A stretch of 37,309 nt of DNA from CAYPTB01 sp964413535 (GTDB lineage Bacteria > Planctomycetota > UBA1135 > GCA-002686595), in the NCBI GenBank assembly GCA_964413535.1, contig CAYPTB010000052.1, forward strand, positions 1 to 37,309, given 5' to 3'. Position 1 is the stretch's first letter. The number at the start of each line of letters is the position of its first letter. This document shows positions 17,532 to 24,552 of this stretch, one piece after another. The notes under the pieces are model-generated. The model saw only the letters and a list, made by a program, of their open reading frames with translations. It ran no database searches and was not told the origin of the DNA. Made by a program: the position numbers and the translations under genes.

Positions 17532-17618
17532 CGTCGATGGGAGCCTATCGGTCGTTCGTCGGAAACCCTGGAGACCTTCTTCCGGCCGGGCCCCGGCGCC
17601 TCGCGCGCGGGTCGCCTC

Positions 17619-18701
17619 CTACCACGCGGCCACGATCGCCGCGCACAGCTCGGGCACGTCCTTGACGAACAGCGAGGTGCCGGCCTCGAGGTCGATGAGC
17701 TCGGTCTCGCTCTGCTCCAGCCACAACTCGGCCGTCGCGACGTCCAGGCCCCACGTGGCGGCGCTCGCGCGGGCGGCGGAGACGATGGCTTGCGCCAGCT
17801 CGACGCGCGTGCCGATCGCGATGGAGCGCAGGAACTCGGGCGTGCAACGCGGCATGGCGATGCGCAACCAGGCGTGCGAATCGCCGTCGACGCCGGAGGC
17901 CTCGAGCAGCCTCTCGAACGGCACACTGTCGAGCCCTTCGCCCTGGGCGCGCAGGCACAGCGCGTACAGACCTTCGAGGCCGATGCGACGCTCGATCTCC
18001 CCGATCATGAGCTCGCCGAGCGCGTAGGCCGCCGCCGCAGGACCGTCCTGCAGCTCGAGGAAATCCTCCGATTCGAGCGCGAGGAAGCGCCGCACGGTCC
18101 ATTCGCCCTTCTCGACGGTGCTCACCGGCAACTTGTACTGGGCCACCGTGCCCTTCGCGCGCGACACGACGTGGCGCACGACGAGCTCGAAGTCCCACAG
18201 CGCCGAGCGGAGGTAGAAGAGCTTCTGGGGCTCCGACTCCTCGCCCGTGACGGCGCCGGCGACGAAGTCGCACAGCCCCTCTTCGAGCACCGCGGGCAGG
18301 CGATGCCACGTCTCGTCGACCATCGCGTGGACGAGCTCGTGGGCCAGCGTCGAGGGCCCGTCGCCGTCGGCGAAGATGTACGAGCGCCTCCGCGCGTGAC
18401 GCCCCGCGAACGTCAGGGTCGCGCCGGTCATGCGCTCGGGGAGCTCGAGCGGACCGCGCAGATCGCGCACCCACACTTCGACAGGGGCCGCGCGCACTCC
18501 CGGCAGACGGGCTTCGATCGCTGGGCGCAGCCAAGCCACCATTCCCGCAACGCGGCGCGCCTCCGCGTGGGTGTCGGCGCGCACGTTGCCGCCGACCACG
18601 CTCACGTGCGCAGGAGGTCCGAGCCAGACGCACCCGGCGAGGATGGCTGCGGCCAGGGCGACGAGCACCCGGCTCACGGTGAGATCGACGCGCTGGGTCA
18701 C
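17619..18701 (-). CDS. Lipoprotein zinc metallopeptidase (peptidase MA-like)
   Basis: This is a 360-residue protein from GTG 18701; a second GTG nine codons in is an alternative start. The signal sequence ends in a lipobox LAGC (Cys24). The zinc motif HELVH is at 121-125 with Glu140/141 in VLEEGLCDF as the likely third ligand, typical of gluzincins with a peptidase MA-like fold. The C-terminal half is helical. The gene starts 22 bases after the stop of the fatty-acid-hydroxylase-like gene, which suggests a shared transcript. It is the second putative lipoprotein peptidase in the window. The substrate is unknown. Confidence 0.85.
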   Translation of the reverse strand: MTQRVDLTVSRVLVALAAAILAGCVWLGPPAHVSVVGGNVRADTHAEARRVAGMVAWLRPAIEARLPGVRAAPVEVWVRDLRGPLELPERMTGATLTFAGRHARRRSYIFADGDGPSTLAHELVHAMVDETWHRLPAVLEEGLCDFVAGAVTGEESEPQKLFYLRSALWDFELVVRHVVSRAKGTVAQYKLPVSTVEKGEWTVRRFLALESEDFLELQDGPAAAAYALGELMIGEIERRIGLEGLYALCLRAQGEGLDSVPFERLLEASGVDGDSHAWLRIAMPRCTPEFLRSIAIGTRVELAQAIVSAARASAATWGLDVATAELWLEQSETELIDLEAGTSLFVKDVPELCAAIVAAW

Positions 18702-18723
18702 GGCGGTGCACGGCGCCGTTCCG

Positions 18724-19539
18724 TCAGCGCGCGAGAAACGTCCGCATCCAGAGCTTGAACGGGCGCGCGAGCGTGGCCAGGTGGGACACGTCGGAAGGCA
18801 GGCCTTGCGTTCCGGTGCGCGGGACCTCGCGGCCGGGAGCGCAGTACGTGCCGAAGAGGACGTCGTAGACAGGGAAGAACTGAGCGAAGTTGCGGTTCTC
18901 GTGGCCCGGCTCGAGCGAGTGATGGATGCGGTGCACCTGCGGGCCGCAGAAGATCGGGGTCAGCACTCCGAGACGCAGGCCCACGTTGGCGTGCGTGAAC
19001 AGCAGGAATCCGGTCGTGAACACGGGCAGCAGGGCCAGAGCCGTCTCGTCCATTCGCACGAGCCACAGCGCGGGAGCCACGACGATCGCCGCCTGCAGGG
19101 GGAGCTCCAGCCAGTAGGTTCGCATGCTGGTCGTGACGTTCAGCTCGGTATCGGCGTGGTGCAGCTCGTGGATCGCCCACAGGGCCGGCAGCGTGTGCTG
19201 CGCGCGGTGGTACCAGTAGTAGAAGAAGTCGAGCGCGAGCAGACTCGCGGCACACGACATCAGGGAAGCCCACAGACCCTCGTCCGCCCGGCTCGCACCG
19301 GGCAACAAAGCCAGGACTTGCATGAGAACGAGGCTCCACGCCGCCATGCCGAGCACGATGAAGATCGCGGCGTGGACGAGGTTGCGCAGCCGACCCGTGA
19401 AGCGCTGTCCCTTCTGGGCGGGCCAGCGGTATTCGACGACCGTGAGGAGCGCGTAGAAGAGACCGACCCAGACCAGCCGCGGCAAGTCGGCGGTGAGGAG
19501 CTCTCGAGTTCGCGACAGCCAGGAATCGAAGGCGGGCAT
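18724..19539 (-). CDS. Membrane fatty acid hydroxylase / sterol desaturase superfamily protein (1)
   Basis: This is a 271-residue protein from ATG 19539. It has about four membrane helices and the histidine clusters that bind the diiron centre in this superfamily: HRAQH at 111-115, HELHH at 124-128 and HRIHHS near 206. Family members hydroxylate or desaturate lipids using oxygen. The substrate here is unknown and a sterol or hopanoid role is not shown. A second member is encoded at 20109-20882. The two have similar length and motif order, but they are clearly different proteins. Confidence 0.92.
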   Translation of the reverse strand: MPAFDSWLSRTRELLTADLPRLVWVGLFYALLTVVEYRWPAQKGQRFTGRLRNLVHAAIFIVLGMAAWSLVLMQVLALLPGASRADEGLWASLMSCAASLLALDFFYYWYHRAQHTLPALWAIHELHHADTELNVTTSMRTYWLELPLQAAIVVAPALWLVRMDETALALLPVFTTGFLLFTHANVGLRLGVLTPIFCGPQVHRIHHSLEPGHENRNFAQFFPVYDVLFGTYCAPGREVPRTGTQGLPSDVSHLATLARPFKLWMRTFLAR

Positions 19540-19644
19540 GGCTCATCGTCGAGCCTACGCGGGCCCGTCGAAGGGCGTCAAATCGCCGCTCGCGCCGCGC
19601 CCGGACGGCGCGCAGGTGTCGCTTCGGCGGTGAGGAAGGCCTCC

Positions 19645-20040
19645 TCAGCGCGGGGACGATCCGCGCACCGCGTGGGCACGGAGCTCGTCGAGGTCGACGA
19701 ACTCGAGCACCGAGAAGTGCGTCGCTTCGAGCACGACCGGCGGCGCCATGCCGGCTTGGAGCGCTTCCTTCCAGCGCTGCACGCACAGGCACCAGCGGTC
19801 GCCGCGCTTCAAGCCCGGGAAGCCGTGCTCCGGGACGGGCGTGGAGAGGTCGTTCCCGCGCGCGCGGGAGAAGCTCAGGAACTCGTCCGTCATCTTCGCG
19901 CAGACGATGTGCAGACCGAGGTCGCCCTTGCCCGTGCGGCAGCAGCCGTCGCGGAAGAAGCCCGTCATGGGGGACGTGCTGCAGGCCTGGAGGGGACCAC
20001 CGAGGACGTTCCGCCCCGTTCGTTTCGCCGCGCCTGCCAT
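19645..20040 (-). CDS. DUF2237 family protein
   Basis: This is a 131-residue protein from ATG 20040. It matches the well-conserved DUF2237 pattern: NVLGGPLQACS, TGFFRDGCCRTG, DLGLHIVCA, MTDEFLSFSRARGNDLSTP, FPGLKRGDRWCLC and PPVVLEATH. Length is normal for the family. The family has no established biochemical function; the conserved cysteines suggest metal binding or redox, which is inference. It sits between the two fatty-acid-hydroxylase-like genes on the same strand. Confidence 0.95.
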   Translation of the reverse strand: MAGAAKRTGRNVLGGPLQACSTSPMTGFFRDGCCRTGKGDLGLHIVCAKMTDEFLSFSRARGNDLSTPVPEHGFPGLKRGDRWCLCVQRWKEALQAGMAPPVVLEATHFSVLEFVDLDELRAHAVRGSSPR

Positions 20041-20108
20041 GGGGTGGGATCATCCGTGATGCCGAGCTCGATGGGAAGGGCCGCCCGGCGCGCCGGACGC
20101 CGCGCTCG

Positions 20109-20882
20109 TCATGGAAGGGTTCGGGAGCGAGCCAGGGGGAACGCGACCTGTCGCCAGACGTTGCGCGGCATCTCGGTGTCGCCGGGATAGCCGATGCGCT
20201 CCGGCGCCCGTTCGCGCGGCCAGTACGCGGTGGAGAAGAGCCAATCCCAGGCGGAGAGCACGATGCCGAAGTTCTTCGCCACTCCGCCCTCGTCCGAAGC
20301 GTCGTGGTGCCACAGGTGCATGCGCGGGCTGTTGAAGACGAACCCGAGCGGGCCGAGGTCGACGCGGAGGTTCGAGTGGTTGAAATGTCCCCAGGCGGTG
20401 GAGAACACGGCCGCGGCGAAGAGCGGCGCGACGTCGCCGCCGAGCCACAGGAGCGGCACGTACAGGAGCGAGCGGTAGACCACGAGCTCCATCCAGTGGA
20501 AGCGGAAGTTCGCCGCCCAGTCCATCTCGTGCACCGAGTGGTGCAGCTTGTGGAATTGCCACAGGACGGGAACGCGGTGCAGAAGATTGTGCACGCACCA
20601 CTGCAGGAGGTCGCTCACGACCAGAAAGACCGCGAACTGGACGAGCCACGGAAGGCCTTCGAGCAAGCCGCGCTCCAACCCGACGGCGTCGCGTGTCGCC
20701 GCCGCGAGACGGATGGTCACGCCCGCCGTCAGCACCGCCCAGAAGTGGCCGTTGAAGGCGAGGTAGAAGAGGTCGTTCGCGAGCTCGGGGCGCAGGACGC
20801 GCTGGGCCGGTCGCGCCGGTCGCAGGCGCTCCAGGGCGACGAACGCGGCCGAGATCGCACCGAGCCAGATCCAGTAGGTCAC
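20109..20882 (-). CDS. Membrane fatty acid hydroxylase / sterol desaturase superfamily protein (2)
   Basis: This is a 257-residue protein if it starts at GTG 20882. That start overlaps the rhodanese stop codon as GTGA, implying translational coupling, and it places a hydrophobic segment at the N-terminus. An ATG at 20915 would add 11 residues. Diiron histidine clusters are HNLLH at 98-102, HKLHH at 111-115 and MHLWHHD near 188-194, with several membrane helices. The substrate is unknown. It is similar in type to the protein at 18724-19539. Pairing with a rhodanese and a DUF2237 gene may mark a lipid-modifying or redox operon, but that is conjecture. Confidence 0.9.
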   Translation of the reverse strand: MTYWIWLGAISAAFVALERLRPARPAQRVLRPELANDLFYLAFNGHFWAVLTAGVTIRLAAATRDAVGLERGLLEGLPWLVQFAVFLVVSDLLQWCVHNLLHRVPVLWQFHKLHHSVHEMDWAANFRFHWMELVVYRSLLYVPLLWLGGDVAPLFAAAVFSTAWGHFNHSNLRVDLGPLGFVFNSPRMHLWHHDASDEGGVAKNFGIVLSAWDWLFSTAYWPRERAPERIGYPGDTEMPRNVWRQVAFPLARSRTLP

Positions 20883-21448
20883 CGCGCGTCGCCAGGGCTC
20901 TCGGTGCGCGGCCATTCCCAATGCTCGCGCTCGAGGAGCTTGCCCCAGTCCTCGTCGTAGGGATGGACGCCGTGCGTCGGGGCGCCGTCGCGCACGAGGG
21001 GCCGCCCCTCGTTGGCCCACTCGAAGATCGAGCCCTCGAGGTTGTGCACGTCGCTGAAGCCGTCGCGCGCGAGCGACTCCGCCAGCGCGGACGAGCGATA
21101 GCCGACGGAGCAGTACACGACGATCCTGCGGTCCTGCGGGACGTGCTCCAGGGCCTTCGCCACGGCGTCCTCGTCCCCTGCGAGCTCCGCCCCGGCCAGG
21201 TGGCTCACGAGGAACTCCTCGTTTGCGCGCGCATCGAGCAGCACGATCGGCTCGCGCGCATCCTCGCGCACATCGGCTAGCCAGCGCGCGAGCTCGTCGG
21301 TCGAGACCTGCGACACGCTCGGGTAGCGCTCGCGGATCTCGCGCTTCAGGTCGGTCCAGCGCTCGTCGGGCTTTCCTGCGCACGAGCTCGAGATGCCGAG
21401 TGCGACGAGGACCGAAGCGACGAGCGTCGAGCGCAGCGCGAAAGACAT
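20879..21448 (-). CDS. Rhodanese-domain lipoprotein
   Basis: This is a 189-residue protein. ATG 21448 is chosen over a GTG five codons earlier because it directly opens the signal peptide (MSFALRSTLVASVLVALG). A lipobox-like SSSC gives Cys23. The rhodanese domain (about 45-165) holds VLLDARANEEF, HLAGAE and the active-site loop CSVGYRS with Cys113. Rhodaneses transfer sulfane sulfur through this Cys. A lipoprotein form would act in the envelope. Its stop overlaps the start of the next gene by four bases (GTGA). Confidence 0.9.
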   Translation of the reverse strand: MSFALRSTLVASVLVALGISSSCAGKPDERWTDLKREIRERYPSVSQVSTDELARWLADVREDAREPIVLLDARANEEFLVSHLAGAELAGDEDAVAKALEHVPQDRRIVVYCSVGYRSSALAESLARDGFSDVHNLEGSIFEWANEGRPLVRDGAPTHGVHPYDEDWGKLLEREHWEWPRTESPGDAR

Positions 21449-21496
21449 GCCCGAAGGTACCACGCGCCCGCGTTCCCCCGCGGAGTACGGTGCCAG

Positions 21497-21572
21497 GTCC
21501 AGTTCTTCACCCTTCCGCGTAACGCGGCAGCGGAGCGTAGAGGTTTGCCTGCGGAAGGGCGAAGAACTGGAC
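21497..21572. repeat. Strong inverted repeat, 22-bp arms (REP-like element or terminator)
   Basis: The left arm at 21497-21518 and the right arm at 21551-21572 are reverse complements at 21 of 22 positions, with a 32-base spacer. Pairing extends a few bases further if one bulge is allowed. It lies 8 bases past the porin stop (21581), on the downstream side. It has no T-tract, so it may act as a bidirectional or Rho-assisted terminator, an mRNA-stabilising hairpin, or a mobile palindromic element. Confidence 0.8.
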
Positions 21573-21580
21573 TGGCTCCG

Positions 21581-22708
21581 CTACTTGACCACGAAGTTCA
21601 AGTCGAGCCGGATACGGAACGGGTTGTTCTCCGCGCCGTCGGCGTCCGAAGTCAAGGTCCACAGCCGCACGGTCAAGTCCTTGGCGATCGAGTACTCGCC
21701 CCCGGCGATGATGCCGCCCATTCCGGAACCGACGCCACTGCCCGCGATCGGCGTGTCGTCTTGAGCGACGGGAGAGAAGATCGAGTCCTCGTCGACGTCG
21801 TACCAGGCTCCGAACAAGCTCAGGTCGCCCTTGTCCTTGTTCTTGCCGACGCCCGCTCCGATCACCAGGCCCCGTTGACTGCTCTCCTCGAGGTTGTCGA
21901 TGTACTGCACGAAGCCCTGCGTCTGGCCCAAAGGCCCTTTGTCGCAGGTCAGCGCCACGAAGCTGTCCCACAGAGCGAAGTCGCTGACGAAATCGCCCGC
22001 GACGACCCTGTTGCCCTGATTGGATCCGGCCAACGCCGCTCCACCGGGGTTGTCGAGGCTCGACCAGCGCGAGTAAGAGGTCGAACCGTGCAGGTGCAGC
22101 GTGTCGTTCAGGTCGGTGAAGAGGTTCGCTTGCGCGCCCAGCATCTTGGGCTCGTCGTCGTTGCCGCTCTCGACCGCGATGTAGTCGACCAGGCGCAGGT
22201 CCATCTTCGGGCCGTCGTTCGAGCACGCGAGGATCGCGGCGAAGCCCGCGGGCTGCACGTCGCTGTCCCAGACCATCTCGCCGAAGATCGGCGGCGTCGC
22301 GAACGCGTGCGGCATCTTGCCCGCGCGCAGCTCCGAGTCCGGGCAGGGCTTCCACTGGGCCCAGAAACGATCGAGCACGATATCCGAGCCGCTGAACCCG
22401 TCCGAGCCGTCGCCGAAGTCCCAGTGCGGGTTGTTGGCGTCGCTGTCGCCGGTGAGGCCGTCGTCGGAGGCCGTCGACGCTCGGGCATGGACCGTCAGGT
22501 CGTGCTCGAAGGAATACGAGCCGCCGACGCGGAAGCGAAAGCGCCCGCGATGGCGTTGGTCGTCGTCGTCGGGATTGGCCTTCGGTTGCTCGAAGGTGCT
22601 CTCCCAGCGCAGCCGTCCGCTCGCGTCGAGCTTCAGTCGATCCCAGAGCGACGGCATCTCACCGTCCACCCCCACCCAAGTCAGCGCCAATAGAGTCGCA
22701 GCGATCAT
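21581..22708 (-). CDS. Putative outer-membrane porin
   Basis: This is a 375-residue protein from ATG 22708, preceded by a purine-rich AAGGAA ribosome-binding site. A signal peptide (MIAATLLALTWVGVDG) is followed by alternating beta-strands, with many Gly/Asp/Ser turns and frequent aromatic residues, and it ends in a short strand (RIRLDLNFVVK). The RFRFRVGG, ELRAGKMPHAF and DRFWAQWKP segments are like those of general putative porins (the Porin_5-like group). The family placement is by overall look and is moderate. A barrel in the outer membrane is likely. The inverted repeat just downstream probably ends its transcript. Confidence 0.75.
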   Translation of the reverse strand: MIAATLLALTWVGVDGEMPSLWDRLKLDASGRLRWESTFEQPKANPDDDDQRHRGRFRFRVGGSYSFEHDLTVHARASTASDDGLTGDSDANNPHWDFGDGSDGFSGSDIVLDRFWAQWKPCPDSELRAGKMPHAFATPPIFGEMVWDSDVQPAGFAAILACSNDGPKMDLRLVDYIAVESGNDDEPKMLGAQANLFTDLNDTLHLHGSTSYSRWSSLDNPGGAALAGSNQGNRVVAGDFVSDFALWDSFVALTCDKGPLGQTQGFVQYIDNLEESSQRGLVIGAGVGKNKDKGDLSLFGAWYDVDEDSIFSPVAQDDTPIAGSGVGSGMGGIIAGGEYSIAKDLTVRLWTLTSDADGAENNPFRIRLDLNFVVK

Positions 22709-22832
22709 GTTCGTTCCTTCCCGTGCGAATGCAGGTTCGTCGGTCACCCTCCAAGGAAACGCGGTGGGAGGATAGGGAGCCGCGCCGCCGCGTGGTAGCC
22801 GCCATAGACCTTGCGATTTGCGCTCGGCCTGC

Positions 22833-23360
22833 TCACGCGTCGACCTCGGTCTCCGGCGCCTGGGAACGGTCCCGCGACCCGCTCCCATAACCCCCACGAT
22901 CCGACCCATAGTCTTCGCGGCGGCCGTCGGACGGTCCGTTCGCGCCCGTGGGCAGGCGCGCCAGGAATCCGACGAGGCCGAGCCCGAGGGCCACGAGCAG
23001 CGCGCGCACCCAGGTCGCGTCGACGGCGAAGGCGATCGAGCTCGCGAAGGTCACGACGACGAGCGCGATCGCGGTCACCTTCGCGCGGCGCGGCACGCGG
23101 TGCTCTTCGCGCCAAGCTCGGAGATAGGGACCGAGCCAGCGGTTCGCGACGAGCCGCTGGTACAGCCGGTCCGACGAGCGCACCCAGCACGCGGCCGCCA
23201 GCAGGAGGAAGGGCGTCGTCGGCAGGAGCGGCAGGACCGCACCGGCCGCGGCCAGCGCGACGAAGATCCAACCCGCGAGGGCGAAGAGCGCGCGCGCGAG
23301 CGCCGAGCGAGCCCGGATCGGGCCCGGCGTGGCTCCGCTCGTTCGCTCCGGCGCGTCCAT
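22833..23360 (-). CDS. DUF454 (YbaN-like) inner-membrane protein
   Basis: This is a 175-residue protein from ATG 23360. The conserved DUF454 block is present: GAVLPLLPTTPFLLLAAACW, RWLGPYLRAWRE and VPRRAKV. Predicted membrane helices are near 22-60 and 93-130. The C-terminal 40 residues form a polar, Gly/Ser/Asp-rich tail not typical of the family. Function in the family is unknown. It is divergent from the HlyD-type gene with only 65 bases between the two starts, so the two promoters must lie in that gap. Confidence 0.92.
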   Translation of the reverse strand: MDAPERTSGATPGPIRARSALARALFALAGWIFVALAAAGAVLPLLPTTPFLLLAAACWVRSSDRLYQRLVANRWLGPYLRAWREEHRVPRRAKVTAIALVVVTFASSIAFAVDATWVRALLVALGLGLVGFLARLPTGANGPSDGRREDYGSDRGGYGSGSRDRSQAPETEVDA

Positions 23361-23425
23361 CCGATGCGAGGCTAACAGGAGCCTCCGTGCCGAAGCCTCC
23401 TACAATCCGCGGCGGAGGTCTCCGC

Positions 23426-24550
23426 GTGAAGAAGCTCGCGATCCCGATCGTGGTTGCCGTCGTGCTCGCCGTTCTGCTCGTCCTCGGGCGCGAGCGAGAA
23501 GGCCCCCTCGTGGTGTCGGGCTTCCTCGAGGCGGACGAGATCCGCGTGGGCTCGCGCGTCGGCGGCCGCGTGGCGAGCGTGCAAGTGGAAGAGGGCGCGC
23601 GCGTGACCAAGGGACAGTTGCTGGTCGAGCTCGAGCCCTTCGACCTGGCGGAGCGCAGGGCCGAAGCCGAGGCCGAGCTCGCCGCGCGCCGGGCCGAGCA
23701 CGCTCGCCTCGCCGCCGGCTTCCGCTCCGAGGAGATCGGGCAGGCGCGCGCGCGCGTGCGCCAGTTGGAGGCGCGGCTCGAGAAGCTCGTGAAGGGGCCG
23801 CGCGAGCAGGAGATCGAGGCCGGACGCGCCGAGCTCGTCCTGGCCGAGGCCGAGCTCGAGCTCGCCCACCTCGAGCTCGAGCGCGCGCAGTCGTTGCGCG
23901 CCGAGCGGATCGCGAGCGAGGACACCTTCGACCGCGCGCAGCGCGCGCAGAAGGTCGGGCTGGCGACCGTGGAGGTCCGGCGGCAGGAGCTGCACTTGTT
24001 GGAGGAGGGCTCGCGCGCGGAGGACGTCGAGATCGCCCGCGCGGAGCTCGACGAGGCGCGCGAGGCGCTGCGGCTCGTCGAGAGCGGCTATCGCGCCGAG
24101 GACGTCGCCCAGGCGGAAGCCGCCCTGCGCGCCGCCGAAGCCGCGCGCGCCGCCATCGATCGCCGCATCGACGAGCTCGCCGTGCGCGCGCCCCAGGACG
24201 GAATCGTGGAGGCGATCGACCTGCGCCCCGGCGACCTCGTGCCCGCCGACGCGCCCGTGCTCGCGCTCGTCGATCCGGCGCGCCTGTGGGTGCGCGCGTA
24301 CGTGCCGGAGAACCGGCTCGCGCTCGAGCTCGGACAAGAGGTGGAGGTCGGCGTCGACTCCTTCCCCGGCGAGCGCTTCCGTGCGCGCGTCGGCTTCATC
24401 GCGCGCCAGGCCGAGTTCACGCCGCGCAACGTGCAGACGCCCGAGGAGCGCTCGAAGCAGGTGTTCCGCATCGAGGTGTACCTGGAAGAAGGTCTCGAAC
24501 GCCTGCGCCCGGGCATGAACGCGGACGTGTGGCTCGAGGAAGAGCAGTAG
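23426..24550 (+). CDS. HlyD/YbhG-like membrane fusion protein
   Basis: This is a 374-residue protein from GTG 23426, which has a strong ribosome-binding site (GGAGG, spaced 8 bases). A single membrane anchor at 3-20 (LAIPIVVAVVLAVLLVLG) is followed by a half-lipoyl motif (about 30-70), a long Glu/Arg/Ala-rich coiled coil (about 75-250), the second lipoyl half (VRAPQDGIVEAIDLRPGD) and a beta-barrel domain. This is the periplasmic adaptor layout of ABC exporters such as YbhG. The stop is two bases before the next start, so it is co-translated with the ABC fusion gene. The substrate is unknown; drugs or small molecules are typical for this group. Confidence 0.93.
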   Translation: MKKLAIPIVVAVVLAVLLVLGREREGPLVVSGFLEADEIRVGSRVGGRVASVQVEEGARVTKGQLLVELEPFDLAERRAEAEAELAARRAEHARLAAGFRSEEIGQARARVRQLEARLEKLVKGPREQEIEAGRAELVLAEAELELAHLELERAQSLRAERIASEDTFDRAQRAQKVGLATVEVRRQELHLLEEGSRAEDVEIARAELDEAREALRLVESGYRAEDVAQAEAALRAAEAARAAIDRRIDELAVRAPQDGIVEAIDLRPGDLVPADAPVLALVDPARLWVRAYVPENRLALELGQEVEVGVDSFPGERFRARVGFIARQAEFTPRNVQTPEERSKQVFRIEVYLEEGLERLRPGMNADVWLEEEQ

Positions 24551-24552
24551 CC

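Noticed and set aside
23329..24552. Upstream extension of the ABC fusion protein to 23329
   Set aside because: That frame overlaps the HlyD gene out of phase and is Arg-rich; the ATG at 24553 fits the ATPase start.
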